Source of the DNA: Bacillota bacterium
Lineage (GTDB): Bacteria > Bacillota > Clostridia > Christensenellales > CAG-138
Reading direction: 5' to 3'
Assembly: GCA_023400985.1 (NCBI GenBank)
Contig: JAEXEN010000016.1
Coordinates: forward strand, 38,356 to 102,355
Length of the DNA stretch: 64,000 nt
Below the pieces are notes generated by a model. The model worked only from the letters and a program-made list of their open reading frames with translations, was not told where the DNA came from and ran no database searches. Below are positions 1-8,132 of this stretch, in pieces; position 1 is the first letter of the stretch, and the number at the start of each line of letters is the position of its first letter. A program made the translations under genes and the position numbers.

Positions 1-1049
1 CGTATGGTCGCGCCCGCAAGCTCCACGGGGTCGAAACTCGCGCGAGGCGTAAGCTTGCCCGTGCGCCCCACCTCCCATGTAACCTCCCGCACCACGGTTG
101 TGGTCTCCTCGGCAGCGAATTTATAGGCGATGGCCCATCGTGGGAAACGGTCGGTCGCGCCGAGCGCCTCGCGGGTCCTCAGATCGCCGATCTTCACGAC
201 CATGCCGTCTATAAGGAAGTCGAGCGTTTCGCGCTTTTCCTCCGCTTCCGCAATGCCCTTTAAAAGCTCCCGTACATTTTCGCAGCGCCTTACGCCGTCG
301 CTCACCGGAAAGCCGTTTTCCCGCAGGAAATCGAGCATTTCAAAGTGATCGCCGAGCGTTTTCCCCTCGATGTAGCCCACGTCGTAGCTGAAAAAGTCGA
401 GACGCCTTTTCTTCGTTACTTGCGGGTCGAGGTTCCTTAAGGCGCCTGCGGCGGCGTTGCGCGCGTTTTTTAACGGCTCCTGTGAAGTTTTGTTGAGCTC
501 GTCGAGTACGCTTAAACGCATATAGCACTCCCCCCGCACCTCCATACGCCCTTTGAAGGGGGTGGAAAGCGGAATGGAGCGTATGGTCCTGACCTGCGGC
601 GAAATTTCCTCGCCCACCTCGCCGTTGCCGCGCGTAGCCCCGTTGACGAGCGCGCCGTTCTCATAGGTGAGATTGACGGTAAGCCCGTCGAATTTATATT
701 CGAGCGCAAAGGAAAGCGGCGGCAATGCTTCGCCCGTTTTCTCCATATGCTCCGCGCGGAGTTTTTCGGCGCGGTTCGCCCAATCCGTTAAATCTCCGGC
801 CGTACGCACCTTGTCAAAGCTCAGAAGCTTCTTTAGATGCCTGTGCGGCTGAAACGCGGCAAGCGGCGCTCCGCCGATGCGAAGCGTAGGCGAATCGGGC
901 AATACCGTTCCCGTTTCCGCCTCCAGTTTTAAAAGCTCATCGAAGAGCTTATCATAATCGGCATCGCTCACCTTGGGCGCATCGAGCACATAATAGGCGT
1001 TGGCGTATTCATTTAGGAGCTTCACAAGCTCTTGCATGCGGTCCGGCAT
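1..1049 (-). CDS. ligA: NAD-dependent DNA ligase LigA, N-terminal part (runs off the window)
   Basis: LigA seals nicks during replication and repair, using NAD+ to adenylate an active-site lysine. About 349 residues are visible. The N-terminal Ia domain comes first, then the adenylation domain with the KxDG nucleotidyltransferase motif (EYKFDG, Lys119) and the downstream ATRGNGEVGE stretch typical of NAD ligases. The OB, zinc-finger, HhH and BRCT parts would lie beyond base 1. The ATG at 1049 is chosen because AAGGAGG sits about 8 bases upstream. It lies downstream of pcrA in the same direction, a common Bacillota arrangement, but here a 437-bp insertion separates the two. Family assignment is firm; completeness cannot be judged. 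Confidence 0.95.
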   Translation of the reverse strand, partial: MPDRMQELVKLLNEYANAYYVLDAPKVSDADYDKLFDELLKLEAETGTVLPDSPTLRIGGAPLAAFQPHRHLKKLLSFDKVRTAGDLTDWANRAEKLRAEHMEKTGEALPPLSFALEYKFDGLTVNLTYENGALVNGATRGNGEVGEEISPQVRTIRSIPLSTPFKGRMEVRGECYMRLSVLDELNKTSQEPLKNARNAAAGALRNLDPQVTKKRRLDFFSYDVGYIEGKTLGDHFEMLDFLRENGFPVSDGVRRCENVRELLKGIAEAEEKRETLDFLIDGMVVKIGDLRTREALGATDRFPRWAIAYKFAAEETTTVVREVTWEVGRTGKLTPRASFDPVELAGATI

Positions 1050-1062
1050 AGGGCGCCTCCTT

Positions 1063-1499
1063 TAAGGTAAGGGGAGTCGAACCCCTGCGCCTAAAAACTG
1101 CCAGTTCGGCGCACGTCTTTGTCATCGTCAGTCGCCGTAGAACCACACGCGAGGCCACAGACCTCGGCTCCGGCTTCGCCGGACGTTACGGCTCCCTCCT
1201 CTTTCGCAACCTGCATCCAAACTGGCAGTTTTTAGGTCGGAGAGTTTAGAGGTCGGAAAGCATGTCAGCGTTTCGGCACTGGGCGCAGGCGTAGCGTCCG
1301 GCGAAGACTGAGCCCTTCACGTCCGGCAGAGCCGGAGCCCTTACGGGCCAAGGCCTATGGCCTTGCGTGGGCCGAGGCCTGCGGCCTCGCGTGCGGTGCC
1401 TCCCCCCATTCGGGGTGCACAGCGGCGAAGTACCGGCAACACAGCGATGGCGTGCTTTACGGCCCTCCAAACCGCAGAGGTTCGGCTCCCTTTACCTTA
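1063..1499. mobile_element. MITE-like non-coding insertion with 27-bp imperfect terminal inverted repeats
   Basis: The left end (1063-1089) starts TAAGGTAAGGGGAGTCGAAC. The right end (1473-1499), read on the minus strand, matches it at 24 of 27 positions, with three transitions. Each end can itself fold into a short hairpin around the GTCGAAC or GCCGAAC core. A second, perfect 17-bp inverted repeat lies inside (1090-1106 with 1220-1236), and the interior carries hairpin modules also found near 18.6 and 21.0 kb. No believable coding frame is present. The right end overlaps the pcrA stop codon and the left end abuts the ligA ribosome binding site, so almost the whole intergenic space is the element. 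A target duplication is not clear; TT flanks both ends. Confidence 0.6.
1146..1396. repeat. Modular hairpin repeat island 1 (inside the MITE-like element)
   Basis: From 1321 to 1396 the plus strand is a chain of short palindromes: GCCGG-type, a CCC..GGG hairpin, AAGGCCTATGGCCTT, then GAGGCCTGCGGCCTC, each followed by GCGTG. An inverted copy of the same modules lies at 1146-1184. The same modules occur at 18589-18637 and 20963-21063. Stem changes are paired: AAGGCC opposite GGCCTT in one module, GAGGCC opposite GGCCTC in another. That suggests conservation of the folded form rather than the sequence. No protein is implied. Confidence 0.6.
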
Positions 1500-3713
1500 T
1501 TGTTGGGGCTCAATGGGAGCGTAGGCCGCAGCGAATTTCTTCACGCCTACGGTGTCGAAATCGATGGTGATGATGGTGGCGCTACCCGTGCCCGCCACCT
1601 CGAGCACGGTGCCGAGGCCAAACTGCGCGTGCTTCACGCGCTCGAAAGACTTAAAGCTGCGATCCGGCGTCTTTGGTTTGACCGTAGGCGCGGCGCTTGC
1701 GTGCGGGTCGAAGCCGAAATAGGCGTTGGCGCGCGCGGCGTAGCTGCCCGCCTTGGATTGCACCACCGTGTAACCCTCGTCGCGCACGCGGTCGGTCTTT
1801 TCCTGCTGCAAAAGCCCTTCCGGAATCTCCTCGATGAAGCGCGAGCGCCGGTTTAAAGAATAGTCGCCGAAAAGCTGGCGCTGCTTCGCATGGAGCAGGT
1901 AAAGCTTTTCCCGCGCGCGGGTGATGCCCACATAGCAAAGCCGCCTCTCCTCCTCCATAGCGGATTCGGAAAGGTTGTTGCGCGCGCGCGAGGTGGGGAA
2001 TATGTTTTCCTCCATACCCGCTAAAAACACCACAGGGAATTCGAGGCCCTTGGCGCTGTGGAGCGTCATGAGCGCCACGGTGCGGCTTTCACCGTCCATG
2101 GCGTCGATATCGGCAACGAGCGCCACGTTTTCCAAGAACGCCGCAAGAGCGCTTTCCTCCTCGGGAAGATCGCGTTCGATCTCCTTTATGTTGCCCACAA
2201 GTTCGCGTATGTTTTCCATGCGTGATTCGACATCGTTCTTTTTATCGTCGGAAACGAGGTATTGCTCATATTCGAGCGTACCGATAAGCCATGTAACGAA
2301 TTCCGAAAGCGGCATGAGCATCTGCTGCGCCACAAAGTCCGTAATGCTGTCGGCAAATGGCTTCAGCTTCGCCGCCGCACGGGGACTTAAACCTTCCCCG
2401 CTCATGGCGGTAAGGAGCATGGAGGTATCCTTTTCCTGCGCTGTGCGCGCAAGCTCCTGCACGGTGGTATCGCCGATGCCGCGGCGCGGCACGTTGATGA
2501 TGCGGCTTAGCGCAACGTCGTCGCTCGGATTGTAGATGAGCCTCAGATACGCCATGATATCCTTGATTTCCTTGCGCTCGTAAAAACGCTGGCCTCCGTA
2601 CACGCGGTACGGGATACCGTAGTTCGATAGCGTGCCCTCAATGACGCGGCTCTGCGCGTTCATGCGGTAGAGTATGCCGAAATCCGAATAGCTTCTGCCC
2701 TCGCGCACGCCGTCGAGTATCTTTTGGCAGATGAAGCGGGCCTCGTCGCGCTCGTCGGCGGCGGTGTAAAGCTCCGCCTTCTCGCCGCCCTGATTCTCGG
2801 TCCAAAGCGTTTTGCGTTTGCGCCCAACGTTGTTTTCGATAACGGCGTTGGCCGCATCGAGGATGTTACTCGTCGAGCGGTAATTCTGTTCGAGGCGGAT
2901 CGTGCGCGTACCCTCGAAATCCTTTTCAAAATCGAGGATGTTGCGTATGTCCGCGCCGCGCCAGCCGTAGATGCTCTGGTCGTCGTCGCCCACCACGCAG
3001 ATGTTTTTGTGCTCGCGGCAAAGAAGCGCGATAAGCTTGTACTGCGCGAGGTTGGTATCCTGATACTCGTCCACCAGCACGTATTGAAAGCGTTCACGGT
3101 ATTTCTTCAAAACATCGGGGCAGGCTTCAAACAGGCGTATGGTTAGGAGAAGGAGATCGTCAAAATCGAGCGCGTTCGCGTCTTTGAGCTTTTTTGTGTA
3201 AAGCTTAAAAACCTTGACGACCGCTTTGTCGATATGGGAGTTTTCAAGAAGGTGGGTCTCCGGGTCGAGCGACTTGTTTTTCGCGTCGCCGATGCGCTCC
3301 TTCACCTCGCGCTTGGGCATGTCCTTATCGCTGATGCCGAGCTGCTTAAGGCACTCCCCGATGATGCTCATCTGGTCGGAATCGTCGTAGATGACGAAGT
3401 TTTTCTCGTAGCCGATGCGGTCCGCCTCACGCCTTAAGATGCGCACACAGCAGGAGTGGAACGTGGTGACCCACATATCGCTCGCGCCGTAACTTACAAG
3501 CGCTTCCACGCGCTCGCGCATTTCGCTCGCGGCCTTGTTGGTGAAGGTGAGCGCAAGTATGTTCCACGGCTTCACGCCGTGCTCGATAAGGTTGGCGATG
3601 CGGTAGGTCAGCACCCTCGTTTTGCCGCTGCCCGCGCCCGCGAGCACGAGAAGCGGGCCAGAAAGGCACTCGACGGCCTCGCGCTGCCGTTCGTTTAAAA
3701 CGCTTAGATCCAT
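1497..3713 (-). CDS. pcrA: ATP-dependent DNA helicase PcrA (UvrD/Rep family)
   Basis: PcrA is the 3'-5' superfamily 1A helicase used in repair and plasmid or rolling-circle replication. All SF1 motifs are present in order: Walker A GAGSGKT, DEYQDTN, VGDDDQSIYGWRGA, QNYRST, TLHSAKGLEF and YVGITRAREKLY. The C-terminal tail contains the conserved FERVKHAQFGLGTV segment. From the ATG at 3713 it has 738 residues, the normal PcrA length. An in-frame TTG at 3725 is possible but lacks a better ribosome site, whereas GGGGAA precedes the ATG. The stop codon TAA coincides with the end of the MITE-like element, and the protein seems to finish naturally there. It is probably co-transcribed with ligA through the insertion. 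Confidence 0.96.
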   Translation of the reverse strand: MDLSVLNERQREAVECLSGPLLVLAGAGSGKTRVLTYRIANLIEHGVKPWNILALTFTNKAASEMRERVEALVSYGASDMWVTTFHSCCVRILRREADRIGYEKNFVIYDDSDQMSIIGECLKQLGISDKDMPKREVKERIGDAKNKSLDPETHLLENSHIDKAVVKVFKLYTKKLKDANALDFDDLLLLTIRLFEACPDVLKKYRERFQYVLVDEYQDTNLAQYKLIALLCREHKNICVVGDDDQSIYGWRGADIRNILDFEKDFEGTRTIRLEQNYRSTSNILDAANAVIENNVGRKRKTLWTENQGGEKAELYTAADERDEARFICQKILDGVREGRSYSDFGILYRMNAQSRVIEGTLSNYGIPYRVYGGQRFYERKEIKDIMAYLRLIYNPSDDVALSRIINVPRRGIGDTTVQELARTAQEKDTSMLLTAMSGEGLSPRAAAKLKPFADSITDFVAQQMLMPLSEFVTWLIGTLEYEQYLVSDDKKNDVESRMENIRELVGNIKEIERDLPEEESALAAFLENVALVADIDAMDGESRTVALMTLHSAKGLEFPVVFLAGMEENIFPTSRARNNLSESAMEEERRLCYVGITRAREKLYLLHAKQRQLFGDYSLNRRSRFIEEIPEGLLQQEKTDRVRDEGYTVVQSKAGSYAARANAYFGFDPHASAAPTVKPKTPDRSFKSFERVKHAQFGLGTVLEVAGTGSATIITIDFDTVGVKKFAAAYAPIEPQQ

Positions 3714-3763
3714 TCCGTTCCCCAAAAATCATAATTTTTGCGGCGGTTCCCCGCGCGGTTCTT

Positions 3764-3919
3764 ATTATACCATGAAGCGAAGCGAATATGGTATAATCCA
3801 CGCACGTGCACTCGCCGTCAGGCGAAAATTGCACGCGTATAAAATAAGCAGTATAATGACCGCCTGCGGTCATTATACCATGAAGCGAAGCGAATATGGT
3901 ATAATCCGCGCACGTGCAA
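3764..3919. repeat. Duplicated 47-bp palindromic cassette upstream of fic
   Basis: Two almost identical copies (3764-3811 and 3872-3919) differ at one base near the 3' part. Each has perfect 10-bp arms, ATTATACCAT and ATGGTATAAT, around a 14-base loop that contains two GAAGCGAAGCGA-type repeats, followed by CGCACGTGCA. Between them lies a third palindrome (3851-3878) with arms GTATAATGACCGC and GCGGTCATTATAC. The arms contain TATAAT in both directions, so the cassette could act as promoter, operator or both for pcrA (minus) and fic (plus). A lone ATTATACCAT half-site occurs near 44266. Confidence 0.75.
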
Positions 3920-3981
3920 TTTACTTTCAAGACAACTATCACGATATAATAATATAGATAGAAACGGAGGGAGGTACGGAC

Positions 3982-4734
3982 ATGTACGAGCAGGAAATCG
4001 ACTCGCTTCATCAGGAACTGAACGCGCTGCCCCCGCTTACAAAGGGGTCCGAGGAGCACCTTAAATCGGACTTTGCCATATCCTTCGCCTATAACTCCAA
4101 CGCCATCGAGGGCAGCAACCTCACAGAACACGAAACCTATCTCATCTTAAACGACGGCATGAGCATTGCGGATAAGCCCCTGAAATACCAAATGGATGCG
4201 TTCGGCCACAAAAACGCGTTCGACTTTGCTTTTGAGCGCGCAGCGCAGGGCGCGGCGCTCGATGAAACGCTCATCAAGGATATACATGCCCGCATTTTGC
4301 GCTCTCTGCCGGACGCGGCAGGCGTATATAGGGACATTCCGTGCCGCATCGCGGGCTCCGACGCGGCCTTTTCCCCGCCGGCGGAGATCCTCTCTGAAAT
4401 GCGGCATCTGATCAACGAGTATGAGGGAGCCATGCAGCGCTACCATATCTCGCGGCGCATAGCGGTTTTCCATCTCCGTTTTGTGACCGTTCACCCCTTC
4501 GTCGACGGCAACGGGCGCACGGGAAGGCTTCTTATGAATTTCGATCTTTTGAAGCACGGCTTCCCGCCCATCGACATCAAGCTCCGTGACCGCGCGCGCT
4601 ATTACGATTGCATCCGCGCCTACGACCGCGACGGCGACGACCTGAGCCTGACCCGCCTCGTGCAGGAATATTTGAAGGACGCGCTTCTGGAGCGCGTGGC
4701 GCTTACAAAAACCGCGGCGCTCATGCACCGATAA
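3982..4734 (+). CDS. Fic-domain protein AMPylase, class II (N-terminal inhibitory motif)
   Basis: Fic proteins transfer AMP from ATP to hydroxyl side chains of target proteins. The complete catalytic signature HPFVDGNGRTGR is at residues 171-182 and has the base histidine and both arginines. An N-terminal S-x-x-x-E-G motif (residues 39-44, SNAIEG) matches the class II inhibitory helix, so the enzyme is probably self-inhibited and no separate antitoxin gene is needed; none is seen. The length is 250 residues. The ATG follows GGAGGGAGG by a normal distance. Upstream lies the duplicated palindromic cassette, downstream a strong terminator. The target protein cannot be inferred. A role as a stand-alone toxin or housekeeping AMPylase is equally possible. 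Confidence 0.9.
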   Translation: MYEQEIDSLHQELNALPPLTKGSEEHLKSDFAISFAYNSNAIEGSNLTEHETYLILNDGMSIADKPLKYQMDAFGHKNAFDFAFERAAQGAALDETLIKDIHARILRSLPDAAGVYRDIPCRIAGSDAAFSPPAEILSEMRHLINEYEGAMQRYHISRRIAVFHLRFVTVHPFVDGNGRTGRLLMNFDLLKHGFPPIDIKLRDRARYYDCIRAYDRDGDDLSLTRLVQEYLKDALLERVALTKTAALMHR

Positions 4735-4748
4735 AACTTTTACTTAAG

Positions 4749-4793
4749 CTATAGCGATGCGCCCCGGGTTGTACCCGGGGCGCATCGCTATAG
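4749..4793 (+). terminator. Rho-independent terminator after fic
   Basis: Twenty-base arms (CTATAGCGATGCGCCCCGGG and its complement) around a five-base loop are followed by TTATTTTTT. The hairpin is symmetrical, but the U-tract favours plus-strand termination. Confidence 0.85.
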
Positions 4794-4846
4794 TTATTTT
4801 TTGCGCTTCTGCAAAGACTAAGTTTATTAACATCAAGGAGGACCTC

Positions 4847-4981
4847 ATGCCCAAGGATAGTCAGATCGACAAAAAGCAGGTGCGCCGGAAAAAGGCCCAC
4901 GGGCAGACGCCGTTGAGCCGCGAAAACCAAAATCAAAACCGGAATGCGAAAAAGCATTCCATCCCCAACAACGACGTGTAA
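4847..4981 (+). CDS. Small basic protein, 44 residues
   Basis: A 44-codon frame opens with ATG after an ideal AAGGAGG about 6 bases upstream and ends in TAA. The product starts MPKDSQIDKKQVRRKKAHGQ. It is rich in Lys, Arg, Asn and Gln and has no hydrophobic core, membrane segment or cysteine. The composition, and a PLS...NRN...KKHS pattern, faintly recall minor small acid-soluble spore proteins of Bacillota, but this is only a resemblance. The next small gene begins 15 bases downstream with its own AAGGAGG, so the two are probably one transcript. The function is unknown. Confidence 0.6.
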   Translation: MPKDSQIDKKQVRRKKAHGQTPLSRENQNQNRNAKKHSIPNNDV

Positions 4982-4995
4982 AGGAGGAAATATCT

Positions 4996-5160
4996 ATGCC
5001 AAAACCGGGCATGCGCCGTCCCGACCCCGAAGCACCGCACGGCACGGAGGCGAGGCAGCGCAATCATTTTGAAAAAAACGAGCAGAACCCCGTACCCGAG
5101 ATCGACGGCAAGGCAAAGACCGGCAACAAAAAAGCGGGATTGGTGAAGGGGCCGAAATAA
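4996..5160 (+). CDS. Small charged protein, 54 residues, paired with the previous gene
   Basis: ATG at 4996 follows AAGGAGGAAA at ideal spacing. The 54-residue product begins MPKPGMRRPDPEAPHGTEAR and ends with a Lys-rich tail, KAGLVKGPK. It is rich in Pro, Asn, Lys and Glu and is predicted disordered, without membrane or secretion signals. Both this and the preceding protein begin MPK, and both look like small intrinsically disordered proteins. The gene ends 6 bases before the convergent flippase gene. The good ribosome site and tandem arrangement support translation. No family is recognised. Confidence 0.6.
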   Translation: MPKPGMRRPDPEAPHGTEARQRNHFEKNEQNPVPEIDGKAKTGNKKAGLVKGPK

Positions 5161-5166
5161 CAGAAA

Positions 5167-6720
5167 CTACGCAGTATATTTTCGCTTCAGCCGCGCCGAA
5201 ATCCTCTGCAAAAGCTCCTTAAAATGCCTGTCGCGTATAAAGTAGAGCGCCGCCGCATAGAGCGCCGCGCAGGAAAGAACCGCCGCAAGAAGATAGGAAA
5301 AGAACGCCTTGTCCAAGGTGTCGCTCAAGGGGAACGCGAGGCGGAGGAACGCGCAGACGGGATAGAAGAGAAGCGAGAGTGCCGCATAGCGAAGCGTCGC
5401 AAAATCAAGCGGTGAAAGGCCCTTTTCGAACCGTTTGCGCACCGCTCTTTGCTCGAAAGCCACCACGGCGATATCTGAAACGCAGGTCGTTGCGATGCAA
5501 ATGGCAGGATCGAAGATATTCAGCATAAAAAGCACAGCCTTAAGCGCGAGGTTCAGGATCCCGCCGCCGACGTAAATTTTAAGAAGCGTCTTTTCCATGC
5601 TGTGCGGGAAAAGTATTTGGTTATATAGAGAAATATCGCAGGCGTTCACCATGTATCTGAGACCGAACAGCATGAGCGTCGGTCCCGCGGCCATGTACGC
5701 CTTGCCGCCGTAGAGGAGCATCATCTGTTCCCCCAAGGCTCCTATCCCCGCGCACACCGGCATGGCGACGAGGAAAAAAGTATGCGCGGAGGCGGAAAGG
5801 AGGCTTTTATAGCCAGCCTCGTCGTCCTGCGCAAGCTTATTGGAAAGGCGCGGCACGGTAACGTACAGGAGCGAGCTTACGACGTTCATCACCGCACTCA
5901 TGATGAGCATGGGTAGCGTATAGTAGGTAATGTACGCCTTATCCTTCGCAAACGCGCTCAGATACAGCCTGTCGAGCATGAGGTACAGTATGTTCGCGTT
6001 GGAGAGGAGAAACGTCACGGCAAGCGGCTTTACGAACGGTTTCAGCTCGGAAAGCCGCGTTTTTCTTCGCTTTACGCGGCGGCGGATGTAGAGAAACCCA
6101 AAAACATGGTTCAGGAGTACCGAAAGGCTTGAAACGAGCGCAAACGCCGCCGCGTCCTGTTCGCGGCGCACGAACAGAAACACCGCTGCCAAGTAAATAA
6201 GCCGTGCCGCCGCCGTTTTGAAGAGAATGAAAGGATAATCTTCAAACGCTTCGTTTACCCATTCCACGGAATAGGCGTTAAAAAGTACCTGCAGGCCCAA
6301 TATGAGATAGAGCGTTTGCTGATCCTTTTGAAACAGCAGCACGAATACCGTGAACAAAAGCCACGAAACGACCGCCGCGAGCACGCCGAAGCGGTACAGC
6401 GGCTCGAACACGGTACGCGTTTTTCCAAGATCGTCTCGCACGCGGCTCGCCTGCCGCATACCGTAGGTATAGACGCCAAACGACGCGAGTGCGAGGAAAA
6501 GCTGCATCACGCTCTGCGCGGCGTTGTATGCGCCGTAGGTTTCCACATTCAGCACGCGGGCGACGTAAGGGCCCACAAGCACGGGCACGGCAAGGTTGAG
6601 CGCATACATCGCAACGCGCGATACGGCGTTTATCGCGACGGAGGTCTGTTTTTTTTGCGCCGCTATACCGAATCGCCTCCCCCACGGGAGCGTATGGGCA
6701 AGCGAAGAACCCGTTCCCAT
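5167..6720 (-). CDS. Polysaccharide flippase (Wzx/MOP superfamily)
   Basis: This is a polytopic membrane protein of about 500 residues with repeated hydrophobic segments. Near the start it carries the RVLNVETYGAYNAAQS region typical of oligosaccharide flippases of the MOP superfamily. It would carry undecaprenyl-linked repeat units across the membrane. It is the last gene of the seven-gene exopolysaccharide operon. The start is uncertain: ATG 6720 gives 517 residues but overlaps the polymerase gene by 58 bases and has no clear ribosome site. A GGAGG near 6667 lacks a good in-frame start codon, and the next ATG (about 6617) would cut into the first membrane helix. Confidence 0.85.
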   Translation of the reverse strand: MGTGSSLAHTLPWGRRFGIAAQKKQTSVAINAVSRVAMYALNLAVPVLVGPYVARVLNVETYGAYNAAQSVMQLFLALASFGVYTYGMRQASRVRDDLGKTRTVFEPLYRFGVLAAVVSWLLFTVFVLLFQKDQQTLYLILGLQVLFNAYSVEWVNEAFEDYPFILFKTAAARLIYLAAVFLFVRREQDAAAFALVSSLSVLLNHVFGFLYIRRRVKRRKTRLSELKPFVKPLAVTFLLSNANILYLMLDRLYLSAFAKDKAYITYYTLPMLIMSAVMNVVSSLLYVTVPRLSNKLAQDDEAGYKSLLSASAHTFFLVAMPVCAGIGALGEQMMLLYGGKAYMAAGPTLMLFGLRYMVNACDISLYNQILFPHSMEKTLLKIYVGGGILNLALKAVLFMLNIFDPAICIATTCVSDIAVVAFEQRAVRKRFEKGLSPLDFATLRYAALSLLFYPVCAFLRLAFPLSDTLDKAFFSYLLAAVLSCAALYAAALYFIRDRHFKELLQRISARLKRKYTA

Positions 6721-8132
6721 TCGTCGAGCTGCGCCGCGTCCGCGTTTTTAATATCTTCGCTCAGGCGAAGCAGCGTGCCGAGAAGGAGCCAGAACATAAA
6801 CGAAGTGGGCGTATTGACGTAGAAAAGATCGGAAATGAACAGGCTTTCCGCAAGCACCGCCGCAATTGCGGAAAGAAGCGCCGCGGCGAAGCGGTTCACG
6901 CGCGAATCCGTCTTAAGCATTCGCGGCAACGCGCGAATTAGATGCACAGCCGCGCATATTAAGAGCGCAAGAAACGCCAGTATCCCGACGACGCCCTGCG
7001 CGGCCGTCACATCCACGAGCATGTTGTGATACGCGTCATACAGGAATTTTTGCGGGTTTTGGATGAGGTACGTATCCGGCGCAAGCACCCTCGCCGCGGC
7101 TTGGAAATTGCGGAAGCCTACGCCGAACACGGGTGCTTTTTGAAAAAGCTGGACGCCGCTTTTCCAGAGCGAGAGGCGGCCGTTACTTACGTCGCTCGCG
7201 TCGTCGTACTCGCGATCGATCTTAGGCTCCTCCTCCTTGCCGCCGTTTTCCTGGGATACATAGATACGAGCCACAAGGCTGTTGTACGCTTTTTTGGTCC
7301 CCTGCACCCCAAACGCCGCGACACCGGAAATAAGGATCGCAAGAACGCAGGCAAAAAGTATGCGGTTGCCGGCCGCAAAGGTCTTTTTCCACCACCTGCC
7401 GCGGGCATACAGCCGGCAAAAGGCGTATACCGCCGCGAGCGAAGCGAGCGCCACGATGCCGGTGCGGGAATCGGAAAACACGATGTACAAATAAAAAAGC
7501 GCCATGCAAAGGTAGAGCAACACCCGCATAAGCTTTTTTCGCGCGCGCATCAAAAAGAGCAGGCAGAGCGCGAAGCTCACGCATACGGAGGCCGCGCCGT
7601 AGTTCGGATCGGTATACATGCCCCAAAGCCGCCCCCAAACGAAACCGCGCGGCACGATCGCTCCGGGGTTCAAATGGTATACCTCGCCGATCCCTAAAAA
7701 CGCCATGACGATGCCGATGAGCGCCGCAAGCGCGTTATACGCGAGGTAAAAGCCGCCCAGGCCGCAAAGTTGACGGAGCATGTTTTCTTTCGGCTCCGTT
7801 ACATCGCGCGGAAGCAGGATCAGAAGCTGGAAGGCGAGCCACAAAAATCCCTGAACACTCTCCGAAAGGCCGTAATGCGCATTGACGAGCGCCGTTATGC
7901 CGTTGCTCAATAAAAACGCCGCCGCGGCCCAAAAACAGGGCGCGTTCGAATACCGCCGAAAGTAAATCAGCCTATAAGCAAGCGCCGCCGCGCCGAGTAC
8001 GGCGGCCGCCGCAACAAGCGCCCTCATAAAGGATCGATAATATATATAAGGGTTGAACGACAAAAGCGTCAGCGCAAGGTAAGCATAGCAAAAAAGCGTT
8101 CCGTCATACAGCCGGCCAAAGTTTTTCTTCAT
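6663..8132 (-). CDS. O-antigen ligase/polymerase family membrane protein (Wzy-like)
   Basis: The protein has 489 residues and about a dozen hydrophobic segments. The large extracytoplasmic loop contains the sequence GRLSLWKSGVQLFQKAPVFG and then a YHNMLVDVTAAQGVVG segment. These are hallmarks of the Wzy_C/O-antigen ligase fold, which polymerises or transfers lipid-linked repeat units. ATG overlaps the stop of the upstream glycosyltransferase (ATGA), indicating translational coupling. Whether it polymerises repeat units or ligates glycan cannot be told. Its operon position between glycosyltransferases and flippase favours the polymerase role. Confidence 0.83.
   Translation of the reverse strand: MKKNFGRLYDGTLFCYAYLALTLLSFNPYIYYRSFMRALVAAAAVLGAAALAYRLIYFRRYSNAPCFWAAAAFLLSNGITALVNAHYGLSESVQGFLWLAFQLLILLPRDVTEPKENMLRQLCGLGGFYLAYNALAALIGIVMAFLGIGEVYHLNPGAIVPRGFVWGRLWGMYTDPNYGAASVCVSFALCLLFLMRARKKLMRVLLYLCMALFYLYIVFSDSRTGIVALASLAAVYAFCRLYARGRWWKKTFAAGNRILFACVLAILISGVAAFGVQGTKKAYNSLVARIYVSQENGGKEEEPKIDREYDDASDVSNGRLSLWKSGVQLFQKAPVFGVGFRNFQAAARVLAPDTYLIQNPQKFLYDAYHNMLVDVTAAQGVVGILAFLALLICAAVHLIRALPRMLKTDSRVNRFAAALLSAIAAVLAESLFISDLFYVNTPTSFMFWLLLGTLLRLSEDIKNADAAQLDEWERVLRLPIRSRGGGDSV

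Noticed and set aside
1063..1499. tmRNA or tRNA gene suggested by GGTTCGACTCCCC near the left end
   Set aside because: No tag-peptide reading frame, no 5' acceptor partner of tRNA type and no D or anticodon arm; the match is explained by the terminal inverted repeat.
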